Shown here piece by piece: positions 12,942 through 23,039 of a stretch of 64,000 nucleotides of DNA; positions within the stretch are counted from its first letter, which is position 1, and each line of letters opens with the position of its first letter. The DNA lies in NCBI GenBank assembly GCA_002205965.3, contig NADL03000599.1, positions 2,170,001-2,234,000 of the forward strand, given 5' to 3'. This DNA is from Kappaphycus alvarezii (Eukaryota; Rhodophyta; Florideophyceae; Gigartinales; Solieriaceae). The notes under the pieces were generated by a model. The model was not told where the DNA came from. It worked only from the letters and a program-made list of their open reading frames with translations, and made no database searches. The position numbers and the translations under genes were made by a program.

Positions 12942-13355
12942 AAGGTATGTGTGCTTAGCCGCCATAGGAATCCCTACCGCATAGTTCCCGGTACTGTCAA
13001 TTGGCCATTTTACAATGAGTGACATCTAAATTCTAATCCTCGCCTTAGGTTATCCCGGCTATGAAAGCTATTTCCCACTGCTAGGGTGGGAAAGATATAG
13101 CTCCAGATAAAACCAAGACGGGTCCTCAGACTATAGTTAGACTCCAAACGACAGTCCCTTGCTTCCTATGACCTACATACATGTTTTTACACAAATGTGT
13201 AGTTTTAGCAGGGCACACACCGGATTCGAACTCACGTCTTCTCCGGGCATGTATCCGAATTTTCCATTATACCAACTGATCTTTTGGCTCAGGTACAAGT
13301 ACATGGGGGATCAATATCCCTTTTATAGTTGTACTAGGCACATGAATATTAATCT

Positions 13356-13486
13356 AGTCGGATCCTGCAGCGGACACCCGTTTTACTGATGCCATAAAGT
13401 TACTCCCCATCCACCCGGTTAGCACTTAGCTAGCAGTATAGTCGGATCCTGCAGCAGACACCTGTTCTACTGATGCCATAAAGTTA
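13356..13486. repeat. Pair of 47-bp direct repeats near the hAT 3' end
   Basis: The units 13356-13402 and 13440-13486 both start AGTCGGATCCTGCAGC and end GATGCCATAAAGTTA. They differ at a few positions. They lie between the transposase and the right terminus, so they are probably subterminal transposon structure. Confidence 0.8.
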
Positions 13487-13922
13487 ACCCACATGAGCCT
13501 TGTTCTGTACTTTCGCAATATTTTCTTGGACATGTAATTGGTACATGTTACTTACAGTATGTTCTTGAACTTTGTTAAATCGTTGGACGAGATGTTCCAT
13601 GTACTGTAATTTGGAGTAGATATTTTTATTATATGTACTGGTGTACTGCTGTACAATTGTCTTCAGGAATACTGTCATGTTTCTCGTACTAGGTACATGT
13701 ATTTTGGACATGTTCGCTCCGACCCTGGTTTAGAGTACCTGGCACTCCAGGCCACAGGTACTCTCCTGTACTTGGCACTCCAGCCCACAAGTACAGTATA
13801 TGATATTGCTTACAGTAACACCTGTCAGCAAAATTTTTCCAAAATTCAACAACCCACACAAAAAATACACGTGTTAAAAAACCTCGAACTAGAGCAAGAC
13901 GAAAGCGAAAAGCAGCGGAACC

Positions 13923-13941
13923 GGCGAAAGCGATGGTACCA
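13923..13941 (-). other. Primer-binding site of the chromovirus
   Basis: One base inside the 5' LTR, the coding strand reads TGGTACCATCGCTTTCG. TGGT is complementary to the CCA-terminated 3' end of a tRNA. The tRNA species cannot be named from the window; initiator Met is common in this family but does not match obviously here. Confidence 0.7.
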
Positions 13942-13942
13942 G

Positions 13943-14369
13943 TGAAACAAAGAGGTATGCAGCCGGGGCGCTGCTAAAGGAACAGTAGAGGCGATGGTAA
14001 AGGGTTTCAGAAAGTTGGGGGCAAAGGGTGTTTGGAGTGTACCTAGATTCCCACAAGAATCCAGATGAGCTTCCCCTTTTTTGGACAGTACGGTAGCTCT
14101 ACTCTAGAAATTCTATACTTTGTTAGCTCAGTAGAACCTACTAGAAAGTAGAGGTGTAACTATAGAATTGTACTATCTATAATATAACTACGCAAATAAA
14201 ACGATGACGTGGGGCTCCACGTCAAATAAAAACACTGAAGGAAAATCAAATTTCTAAAATCATTCAAGACGGTACAGTTTCTCTGTTACACCACTGTGTA
14301 ATAGAGAACTGGAATAACGACAGCGAACAAGTCTCTATTACACAGTGGTGTAACAGAGACATTGTTACA
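13943..14369 (-). repeat. 5' LTR of the chromovirus
   Basis: This is the right-hand 427-bp LTR, with the primer-binding site on its inner side and the TCGGG duplication on its outer side. It would carry the element promoter. It holds the same 28-nt-arm hairpin as the other LTR. Confidence 0.93.
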
Positions 14370-14374
14370 TCGGG

Positions 14375-15712
14375 GGCGTAAGAAGTTGAAAGAATATGAT
14401 GCTTATGCAGGAATCTGCTGATGTCTGCCGCATATGTGTCAGTAGACTGCACGATCCGCGGGAAGAGATGCACGGGAATATTCTAAAAGGGCGTATATGA
14501 TTGAGAATCATGGCGGCATGGTGCACGAAGTGTGCCTATTGAAGTTGCTATTTTTCGACATCAAAGAATCTTTCAAAGATTGAGCGGATGGGATTTGCTG
14601 ATGGGGCTGAGATGTCAAGTGCTACAGACAGGTTTCGCTGGAAGGATAGAAATTTTTCATGCGTATGGCGGAGATGGTAATTTTACACTCAGCAGGTACT
14701 GGGAAGTGTACTGCTGTCGAAAAGGTTGGTTTAGACCGCTTTGGTACTTGAAAGGCAACTAACGTGTTAGATAAAACTGCTTTGCTGAGATGAAGGACTG
14801 AGGTTGAAGATGAACGGAAGCGTTAAAAGTGGCGAAGGGGAGAGTATTGACAGGTAGAGGAGGAAACGAAAATAAGGTTGCTTTGGTTAGGAGGTCCTGC
14901 AAACAATGGGATTTGTAGGTGGGAGAGAGAGAGTAGGTCCGGGAAGATCGGGGAGGAGGTTAGCTCGTAAACTCTGTTTCAAGATCAATATTTTCAGGGT
15001 CTGCCTTCAGAAATCCCTCTACTATAGTTCCAAGCAAAATATACTTTATGTTGCATTGGGCAAAAAGGGGGCTCATTTACTGAAATGGGGGAAATGTTTC
15101 AATATTAAGTACTCAAGTGGAGATGTTGGATAAAATCCGCAAAGTGGCCGTCAAAGCGATGTAAAGTTCATTGCTGTAAAAGGCTAACATGATCGAAAAT
15201 CTACGCTACAATGTCGATGGGAGGCCTGCATTGTGTAGGTTGGATATCGTTTTCTTTTTTGTTGACCAGTTTTTTTCGGAAAGGGGATCGATTTAGTTCT
15301 TTAATGTTTGAAAAATGCGGTTCGGCTATCCCCCGGTCTATGCTGGACATGTTCAGGGTAATGGGGAATGTCACTCGTGTGCCTAAATGGCTGGCTCAAA
15401 GCCTGTCAGCAGGCATGATGCGTTGAAAATCACTGCTGCTGCTGCATGCCTCTGAGTTAAAACCGGAAATGACTATATTTATTATGAATAGAATTTGCAA
15501 TTTCTGGTTTCCAACTTTTGTGTCAGTCCCACGTATGAAGAGACTTTTATCTGCACATTTTGAGGCTTTTGTAATTTCTCGGAGTCTTTTGACAAAGGAA
15601 CAACTGAATATTTAGGGTGAATAAGAGTTAGTTCCGAAATTTGTGAAACTGAATGTCGTAAGGGGGTGATCTTTTTAATGTGTCCGCAAACTGGCACCAT
15701 GTAAGAAGTGGG
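14375..15712. other. Intergenic, no supported gene
   Basis: Only short open frames without motifs are present. This is the natural continuation of the sequence left of 4851 once the chromovirus is removed. Confidence 0.5.
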
Positions 15713-15844
15713 CTAGACTAGAATAAAGAACATCTCCAGGCGATGGCTGAACCATGCACCAACTCTAACAAAAAGAAAGGGGAGACCAGAAGAAAATTCC
15801 ATCATCTAAATACAAGATAAAGACAGCTTGGAAAACTTCTATCT
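15713..15844. mobile_element. Diverged, inverted relative of the 4448-4583 repeat
   Basis: The reverse complement of this segment aligns along its length with 4448-4583. Shared blocks include GAAGTTTTCCAAGCTGTCT, GTATTTAGATG and GGAATTTTCTTCT. Identity is about 80% by eye. The terminal repeats are eroded here, so this looks like the older or more decayed copy. Its orientation is opposite to the left copy. Confidence 0.65.
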
Positions 15845-18054
15845 GACGTAAGTAGCCTCAGAGGCCGAGTCTTGCTGGACCCTACAAAAAAACAACCTTC
15901 TGTGTGCCAAATAGCAGTTAAACGACCCTTAAGATACAAGTATGAGTGATAGCAGCCTGAGTTATCAGATCGTTCTCCTCTCCTGTTCCCTAGAAAAATT
16001 ATGTAACGCCGTGAACTATCTAAAATTGGTGGTCTCCTGCTCTTTTCAAAAAACGCGCGTTTTCAAAAGCCGAACCCACGAAATACTGTAATCCAGTACG
16101 CGGTACTCAGTCTATTTATCTTAAAAGCGGAAATATAAAATTGGATCGCAACGAATATCTCTCTGGCTACTGACCAGGAACAGTTATGCTGTAATCCATC
16201 CCAGGGGCGGGAATTCCAACTTGAATTACAACAAATGATCTCCTGGTGAAGAACAGCAGGAACAGTTAAATTGTAATAATATCAAGCAGGAATCCCCTGC
16301 GGTTTTCTGAGGTAGGTGTGCAACTACTCGCTAAAGATATATTGGGTAGTCCGATTTCAAAATTAATACTTTCCGGCCTCGTCCTAGGATTTAGGTTTTA
16401 TTTGTGCTCGCACTGAAACCATTGAAAATGACATGATTCATAAGACCTCGAGACAATCAAGCGGACCAAAACTACCGCCCATTCCCTACAGTGAGATCGG
16501 AGACAAGTGGACGCCTGAACACATTTCGATTTGCCCTGGAGGAGACTCAATATGATGGGACAGCCAACGTAAACTTTGCTGCGCTTATCAGTTTAATAAG
16601 CAAGTGAGAGAGGAAAACGATAAAGTACAGGAAACAAAATCATCTTCAAAAAAGTAAATCCGTTTATGTTTGTTTATCTAAAAAAATCTTTTCAATGCGG
16701 CCCACCTCATGGGGCAGTGGTATTCAAATGATGATTTTTTACATTGATTATTGAGAAAAACGCGATGCTATGACTCACCGCACCACAAAAACTCCGTGTA
16801 GAAGTGTTCTTGGAAGCTTTACACACCACGAACAGTTGTACACCTTTCCCGCATAAATCGGAATCAGACATTTTCCAGTATGACTTTGGAGCACAGATCC
16901 TCGATCTTAGCTGCCGAAGTGGTGTAATCGGGGGGTGTACAGTACTGATTTTCTTACGTTTGTAAGTCTTAACTTGTCAAGAAGATAGAAAACGCGTTGA
17001 AATTTAAACGTGTAACTTGTTTTTCCCTCTCTAAAGATAGCTTGTGTAATACTGCAATGTAATCCAAGGAATAGGAGGAATATGTCCGATTGCATTTTAT
17101 GTCATAATGTATAATGTCACCGTTGGAACTATTGTCCAACGCATCAAAACCATTGCCCGATTAATTTAATCATTTCTCAGAATTGAAGGTACGAATCTCT
17201 ATAAAGTCACCTGCGTTCAAAAAGCCATTGAAAGGTGGAGAATATTGACTAATCACGGTGTACTCAAATCTTTTCGGCGCACATAAGTTTCAGTATAGGC
17301 CCAAAAAAGCAACCAGGCCTTTAGCAAAGCGTCGTACATGATTTGTTGCGTAGTACTCACCGTCGCGAATAATTCATGAAAACAATGGGCCTGACACGTT
17401 TAAGGCCCATGAGATATTTAGTCGTCGGTTCCCTTCGTTGGATCAATTGCACAGAGCCTCCTCGACCATCGCTAAGATCCAATGCAGCTTTCTGTTATAC
17501 GTAGCTTGGGGCAGAAGGGCATGACTCGATCTACCCAACCCGTCGAAGGAACTATCTTACTACTCAGTGACACCGTCAAGGGATCTGCGCATTGCAAAAA
17601 ATGACTATTGCTTTTGTACGCCTTTACCGAATGCGATACGTGTGAAGTGTAGCTGCTTCAATTAGGCGTAACTCGAAGGTACAGAAGGGGCACCACAGAT
17701 GTGATAGATTTAATACTTCCTTGCGGTTCTCTCAACCAGGAGCCACATGACTCTCAATACTGCACGGAACGGACAAAACGAACGGCAAGCTTTGGTGCGA
17801 CAAAAATTAACCAGAGATTAATCCCTTCCCACACTTTTTTGTAAAGTTGGCGTGCGTTCAACTCATGAGATCGAAAGCGGGCCAACCTGCATTCTAATCC
17901 AAGTCGATGCGAACCTCAGCTACATACTTAACTCGCGAGCTAAATCCTATCACTCCGTGCTGACGTAGCACCGTCCGATTCTGTGATCGAGACAAGGAAC
18001 TTCCTCGTACCAAGATTGCCAAAGTTTTGTTCAAGCATCCCCGCAGCTCTTACC
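15845..18054. other. Intergenic region upstream of the MYB gene
   Basis: I see no supported gene. A GTACAGTACT motif at about 16937 resembles the motif found closer to other host genes. The roughly 200 bp before 18055 are the likely promoter and 5' leader of the MYB gene, but no TATA box is obvious. Confidence 0.4.
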
Positions 18055-18930
18055 ATGAACGCTGGACAAGGGCAATGGCACGCTACGCCACATCTCGACT
18101 CTCAGATTTCGAGCTCCACTACAGAGTCCTCCCTCGGTCTTCCCGAACCGGCAGGGCTTAGTACCGCCGTTCTCTTAGGTGTGCCAGAGCTCAACGTGAC
18201 AAACAACAAAAACTCCGCGGTGGAATACGGCCCCGACATTGTTGATTTGATGCTTGACAGTTGCTTTCAGAATACTGCGGACAGTCAGGTTAGGGCGGAA
18301 GATGAGCTGATGGATGATCTAGGATCCTGCAGAAGTTTGGAGTATTACTCGGCATACGCTGAAATGTTCAAGGACAATTTCAATTCCAGACCCAAGAGCT
18401 CTTCTCAATCTACCGGAGATGACTCTTCGGCATTGGATATCGCAGATGTTTCAGTCCCCATGTTTGGTCTTAATACATCCAATGAGTTTTCTCTGTCCAC
18501 TGGGGCCATGCATCCTGCCAGCATGCTCTCTTCCCCGAACATTCCTCCTTTAGCGGGCAACAGGCTTGGACTTCATCCTTTGAGTTACAGGGGCCGCGAT
18601 CGAGGCATGAAGAGGAAGAGTAAGAGGGCTCCAGCTAAGCCATGGTCGAAAGAGGAGCATGAAAAGTTCGAAGAAGCCCTTGAGATGTTTGGACGAAATT
18701 GGGGCGAGTGTGCGCGTTACATTGGGACGAGGCCGGCCCCTCTAGTCCGGAGTCATGCGCAGAAGTACCTGATCAAATTGTGGAAAACTGGAAAGCCATT
18801 ACCGAAGAAAGTCGCCGAGAGCGGTAAAGGTTACACTCTCTCTGGGAAACCCCTTCATCCGGAGTCGGCATCAGCCAAATCGTATCTTACCAAAATTCCG
18901 TGCCCACAAAATGAAGAGCGCAAGAAGTAG
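18055..18930 (+). CDS. SHAQKYF-type single-repeat MYB transcription factor
   Basis: The 291-residue protein starts at ATG 18055 (context TTACCATGA). The frame is open further upstream but has no ATG there. One MYB repeat lies at about residues 195-243 (PWSKEEHEKFEEALEMFG, NWGECARYIGTR) and ends with VRSHAQKYLIKLW, the third-helix signature of the CCA1/REVEILLE-like SHAQKYF class. In plants these bind evening-element or I-box DNA and control circadian, light and metabolic genes. A basic patch (MKRKSKRAP) just before the repeat is a likely nuclear signal. The first 180 residues are Ser/Pro-rich and probably disordered. Which targets it controls in this organism cannot be inferred. No intron is evident. 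Confidence 0.88.
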   Translation: MNAGQGQWHATPHLDSQISSSTTESSLGLPEPAGLSTAVLLGVPELNVTNNKNSAVEYGPDIVDLMLDSCFQNTADSQVRAEDELMDDLGSCRSLEYYSAYAEMFKDNFNSRPKSSSQSTGDDSSALDIADVSVPMFGLNTSNEFSLSTGAMHPASMLSSPNIPPLAGNRLGLHPLSYRGRDRGMKRKSKRAPAKPWSKEEHEKFEEALEMFGRNWGECARYIGTRPAPLVRSHAQKYLIKLWKTGKPLPKKVAESGKGYTLSGKPLHPESASAKSYLTKIPCPQNEERKK

Positions 18931-19438
18931 AGGTTAAGAAGCTCCAGAATCTCGAGTAGAGTCTGGAGAGGCTAAGCCTACTAACTTTTCAAACTCATTT
19001 ACAGTAACTAAACAACAGGAGATGAACCACTGAAAAACACATTTCTTCCTGGATAAGAAGTTCATCTCATTACGCTTTGGGGCTAGATGCTGTTTAGCAG
19101 AACTCTTCTTTCAGAAAGGGATTCTAGCTGCAGCGGTGACGAGCCTCCGTGGGGAGATGATTCATTATCATGGAGATCCTTCGGACCGAGTGCAGCAATT
19201 CCGTAGTTCACGTATGTTTTGAGCACGTTCATCACTCCTGTCGCGAATCTTGACTGCCCACCTGACGCAGAACTGCTTCTGATATAGGTTACTCTCTTTA
19301 AGCTTTCGGGGACCCGTATCTGCTTCGGGTGGGTTCTCCTATGACATGAGTTTCGAGTTTCGACTGGTAGGAGAAAGTGAATCAATTCTTTGAGTAAAAC
19401 AGTCCGCAGTCTCTCCAAAATGTATGAGATCGCGATAG
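18931..19438. other. Spacer between two convergent genes
   Basis: This 508-bp stretch separates the ends of the MYB gene and the minus-strand gene at 19439-20920. It presumably holds both 3' ends. An open frame on the minus strand at 19083-19418 has no ATG start and no motif I know. It could be a missed exon of the neighbour, but nothing supports splicing. Confidence 0.4.
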
Positions 19439-20920
19439 CTATATATAGTTCTCCTGTTTGACTAAATAAGCCCGAATTATGTGTTCTGCTATAGTTCTAC
19501 ATACAGGACTGTCACTTGGGCTCCTCATCATATCAATCAACCTTTCCTTTTCTACTTGATCTACCACCTCATTACAGCTTGAATCTACGTTCACGCCGCC
19601 CCCAAACCTTCTGGCCATCTCCAACAAGACCTCTACCAGAATCCCCCCCATGACGGCTCCATGGTCATCAAAGTATTCCACCCCGGGCCGACAACTCTGA
19701 TCAGCCATCTTATACAAATGGCGCAATAAGCGGACCACCTCAATTCGGCCTTCAACTCGCAAAAAAGCCTTACACATGCCCCTCAGCACCCTCATCGGCG
19801 CCCCCTCATCCCCAGCTACACTCTCACGCACATAGGGATTCACTAATAGGACTGTCAAGGCTCTCAAGCCGATTTCTGCAAGCCCCGCAGTTCCTCCATC
19901 CACCCCAGATACTAGCCCTCCCAAAACCCCCTCCGAAAACAACCTCTCTATCTCTTCCACTGTCATCAACCCCATCTGCCTCACTAAAGCCGTCATCCAA
20001 ACTGGGTCCTCCCATCCCCTGCCCCCCCTCACTGCGCGCACTATGTCATCCACATCCCTCCCCACGGCATACATGATCATTATTACCTCACATCCCTCCA
20101 CACCATCCCCCTGTACCATGGCGTTCACAAATTCTCCAACCTGCCCTTCCATCAACCACTCGACCAACCAGCCCGACCCGCGACCTTCACCGCGAAACTT
20201 TCTCCCCAAGACTCTCAAACATTCCATTCCCCTATTCACAAGTTCCATTTCCCCCTTGCACCTTTTTTCCGCTGACACAACTGCCCCCAATGCTCTAACC
20301 ACCTCCCCAAGCCCTCGAGCTTCCACTGGAAATTCGCCATCGACCACATCCACAGCCGTTATGGCCACAAACAGTCCATCCCAACAGCGCTCCCTCACCA
20401 ATGGATTCACAACGCCTTGAAGCCAATCGCGAACGCGGAAGAGGCGCACACCACTTGAATTTCGGCATTGCATAAGGAGGGCGAGAAAGTGGGACAGACG
20501 TGACTCGAGGGGGTCGTCATGTTCAAGAGGGAGCTTGAGTTGAGACCAAAGCCAATGGGCGAGAATGGTTTGACGGGATGGAAGAAGTGGATAAAGAACG
20601 AGATGGCCTAAACATAGGAGGGTTTGAGAGGCTTGATGAATTCGTAGGGGGAGTGTCTGGCGGATGGCCCATTGGCAGATGGCGACGAGAACAGAGCGTG
20701 GGGATAGGAGGGAGAGGGGGAGAAGTAGGGAGAGAGGAGGGGTTGAGTTTGGATGGAGGTTGAGGAGATGAGTAGTTTGGGAGATGAAAGGGGGAGAAGG
20801 GAGGGGCAGCGGGTGGTTGGAATAGTAGTGATCGCGAAGGGAGAGGAGTTGCGATGGGGGGATGAGGGAAAGAGGGGGCTGCGAGAAGGCGGAAAGTGGC
20901 GGGAGTGGATTGACGGGCAA
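19439..20920 (-). CDS. Uncharacterised, probably alpha-helical repeat protein (start unresolved)
   Basis: An open frame of 493 codons runs leftward. The first 70 residues are Pro/Ser/Leu-rich. The remainder is leucine-rich and looks helical throughout (TLLCLGHLVLYPLLPSRQTI, EVVRLLRHLYKMADQ), suggesting an alpha-solenoid such as HEAT/ARM or a large-complex subunit. I recognise no family. The frame does not begin with ATG: the first in-frame ATG is at 20473 (residue 150), well inside the helical part. An out-of-frame ATG with good context sits at 21019-21021, so an upstream exon or an assembly frameshift is likely. High G+C and G/C-biased third positions support real coding. Confidence 0.6.
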   Translation of the reverse strand: MPVNPLPPLSAFSQPPLSLIPPSQLLSLRDHYYSNHPLPLPSPPFISQTTHLLNLHPNSTPPLSLLLPLSLLSPRSVLVAICQWAIRQTLPLRIHQASQTLLCLGHLVLYPLLPSRQTILAHWLWSQLKLPLEHDDPLESRLSHFLALLMQCRNSSGVRLFRVRDWLQGVVNPLVRERCWDGLFVAITAVDVVDGEFPVEARGLGEVVRALGAVVSAEKRCKGEMELVNRGMECLRVLGRKFRGEGRGSGWLVEWLMEGQVGEFVNAMVQGDGVEGCEVIMIMYAVGRDVDDIVRAVRGGRGWEDPVWMTALVRQMGLMTVEEIERLFSEGVLGGLVSGVDGGTAGLAEIGLRALTVLLVNPYVRESVAGDEGAPMRVLRGMCKAFLRVEGRIEVVRLLRHLYKMADQSCRPGVEYFDDHGAVMGGILVEVLLEMARRFGGGVNVDSSCNEVVDQVEKERLIDMMRSPSDSPVCRTIAEHIIRAYLVKQENYI

Positions 20921-21228
20921 CAGATGGATGAGGGGGGTTTGGGGAGGCCGAAGTGCGGATCGCAGGTCGAAGGAGGTGGAGGTGGAGGTAATTGTTGAGA
21001 ATTAGAAGCGATGTTAGACATTTGGCGATGGGCGGTCAAGACCGGATTTCTGACGGTATCTGCAGCATGCAAAAGGTCGACATTACGCGTCTTCTTCCGA
21101 TCGAATTTGTTGCACGCATGGTACATGCATGCATGTATTTCAACTGGTTGTTGATCTCAAGAGACAAACTTCAAATCCAAACTTGGATTGCTGTTTCATC
21201 GGCCCTGGCAACCAACGCCTGCACAGAA

Positions 21229-21262
21229 TACTGTACAGTATTTCATTAATCCATACAGTACA
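21229..21262. promoter_or_regulatory. TACTGTACAGTA palindromic motif upstream of the helical gene
   Basis: TACTGTACAGTA at 21229-21240 is followed by ATACAGTACA at about 21253-21262. It lies roughly 210 bp upstream of the candidate minus-strand start at 21021. The same motif occurs before several genes at 53-59 kb. A regulatory role is inferred only from this repeated placement. Confidence 0.4.
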
Positions 21263-22313
21263 AAGAGCCTTCTCGATACAGTGACCGCTTGAACATTCCA
21301 CGCCCTTTGCAGTGCACAACTTTTATCTTGGCAAAAAATTGTTTACACGTGTCCACAAAAACGAGGGTTCTGCAACATCCCCGCCGGTTGTCGGTAGCGG
21401 CATGGCATAGCACCAGCCGCTAAAATTCATTTGATAGACACAACACGTACAGTAGAAAAGAAAACAGACCTCCGGTACACTCGTCCGAACGACCCAGTAA
21501 TATTGAGAGAGCAACGCGCGCAGATTTCAGAGTGCAGATGCTCTGAGAGATGGATCGACTGCATGTGTAAGGCAGCGATATCCTGTCTCAGAACAAACTG
21601 TGTCAAACATTGACAGGCTATGCCTAGATCCGTGATAGATGTAGCACACTACGTCTGATTGACAGTGATGATGGTTTTGCAGGAAGCCAGAGTCCCGGAT
21701 ATGCACGCAGACTGCATTGAAACTGTGATGGTATTGTGAGGAGCCCTTCCTTGGTCACCAACGTCCAACAAGGTTCGGAAGATACCGTTCGTCTTTGCGG
21801 CGCCGTTACTCAGTATTGAGGCGATCTACTTTTTGTTTATCCCTCTGAAGAGTTCGTCTAGGGTTACACGCCCCGACCACTTACAAATGCTGCTGCTATC
21901 GCCAGAATAAAGAGCTCACTAAAGCTTCTCCTGTTCAAGCCCTTCAACGATGAAGGCAGATTATGTCGAAACGAGGTGCGGCAGAGTTGAAATGATAAGT
22001 ACACGCACCAGTCAAGAAAGGTAGAGAACTGCTTTCAGCTAGTCTGTACGTTTGCTTCCGTATGTGCTTCCGCAGGTACTGTAATTCCGGATGCAGCTAG
22101 CAGGGGAGAGGCAGAGGTAAACAGTAGGCTTTGTACTGTTGTTTACAAAGATGTCATGTGTAAATTACAACCCTTGTAATTACAGTAACTTACGGTAAAT
22201 TAAGTACTTTTAAGGCAATTCTTAGTAATTTACGCGTACAACCTAAAAGACAGCTGTCCTTAGAAAGACGCTACTTTGATGTCAAATCAACATTCACTCA
22301 ACCGTCTTATTCA

Positions 22314-22352
22314 TGTCAACTAATAGTTGACATCAACTAATAGTTGACATCA
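22314..22352. repeat. Tandem copies of a near-palindrome
   Basis: GTCAACTAATAGTTGAC occurs once and its core is repeated immediately (ATCAACTAATAGTTGAC). Each copy has 6-bp arms around TAATA. It lies in non-coding DNA. It could be a dimeric binding site or part of a small transposon end. Confidence 0.7.
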
Positions 22353-23039
22353 ATGGGTTGAACGTTTATTTAATGCACCCAGTAAGGAGCCGACAGGGGG
22401 CTGACACTGGGGCACGATGGCTGAATCCAGGACAACAAACGAAAATAGAGCGAACCAATGGTGTCATTGCTTACCATTGTTGCTTTATGACCGTTTCTGT
22501 TATAGCGTATCTGGGCAAACTATGACATAGCGATCCTGCTAGGCTAGGAGCTAGACATGACTTAATATACTGCAATTCACATACATATTTGAATGTGTCG
22601 TTACAGTGCCTTACAGTATTCATTACAGGAAACCGTCGCCGCCGTTGTGGCGGCTCCGGTCCCGTTGACGCGGATAAATACTGCGTTGCCGGGTTTTCGC
22701 GCCGCCCTCCCTCTCGTAGACACAGAGGTTTTAGGTTTTAGTCTACGAGTAAAGTAGCTGGAACTTCCGCCGTTCGTACAGCTCGGCCCCTCTGTCACTA
22801 CGCCGTTCGTTCAGCTCGATCTCGCTATCTCGCCCTTCCTTTCGCTCTAACCTACGCTCCTTTCGCTTTCTACCCGCTCTGCACGAATCCGAACTAAGTG
22901 TTGATTGTACAACACGGGCTTTGTGCGTGTGTGTTGTTGTGTAATTCTCGATAGAATGATACTCAAAAAGCTAGATTAACTGTTCTGTAACGAGTGTGTC
23001 ATGCAACGTTACAGAAGAAATTGCTTCGTGCAATGCAAA

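Larger units (their letters stand above)
10430..13727 (+). mobile_element. hAT DNA transposon nested in the chromovirus leader
   Basis: The 3298-bp element is bounded by an exact 8-bp duplication GTTTAGAG (10422-10429 and 13728-13735), the length typical of hAT. The ends are imperfect inverted repeats: AAGGGTTGGGGCAAACGTGT on the left, against CAGGGTCGGAGCGAACATGT read inward from the right. Many ACATGTAC-like subterminal repeats lie within 300 bp of each end, as expected for hAT transposase binding. It is younger than the chromovirus it interrupts. The first base differs between the two ends (A against C), which may have crippled mobility. Confidence 0.95.
4856..14369 (-). mobile_element. 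Ty3/gypsy chromovirus with both LTRs, interrupted by a hAT element
   Basis: This minus-strand LTR retrotransposon has two 427-bp LTRs (4856-5282 and 13943-14369) with TG...CA ends, flanked by an exact 5-bp duplication TCGGG (4851-4855 and 14370-14374). Read right to left, the order is 5' LTR, primer-binding site, leader, gag, protease, reverse transcriptase, RNase H, integrase, chromodomain, polypurine tract and 3' LTR, which is the chromovirus order. Removing the nested hAT and one copy of its duplication leaves about 6.2 kb. The LTRs differ at about 7 of 427 positions (1.6%), so the insertion is fairly young. It is broken, with several breaks across gag-pol. Confidence 0.93.
21022..23039. 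other. Intergenic region between the helical gene and the second chromovirus
   Basis: I see no supported gene. It holds a GTAC-type palindrome next to the minus-strand gene start (21229-21262) and a short palindromic tandem repeat (22314-22352). A stretch near 22150-22240 (GGTAAATTAAG...TTTTAAGG) resembles the left end of the pogo-like element at about 33405. The last 450 bp before 23040 are GC-richer and bounded by TCGTTACAG/CTGTAACGA, which might be another element end. Confidence 0.4.

Noticed and set aside
13209-13280. tRNA-like sequence on the minus strand inside the hAT (GTTCGAATCC box and AGTTGGTATAATGG)
   Set aside because: The T-arm stem does not pair and no matching acceptor stem is found. 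It may be a tRNA-derived remnant, but it is not a functional tRNA.
19083-19418. Minus-strand open frame of about 110 codons between the MYB and helical genes
   Set aside because: It has no ATG start, no motif and no visible splice connection to its neighbour.
20608-21126. Long Pro/Ser-rich minus-strand frame overlapping the helical gene
   Set aside because: The composition looks like a frame-shifted reading of the GC-rich 5' part of the gene. Only its early ATG (21019-21021) is of interest as a possible start.
22597-22995. Segment bounded by TCGTTACAG and CTGTAACGA, a possible small element or LTR
   Set aside because: The inverted words are only 9 bp, no duplication flanks them and no second copy is in the window.
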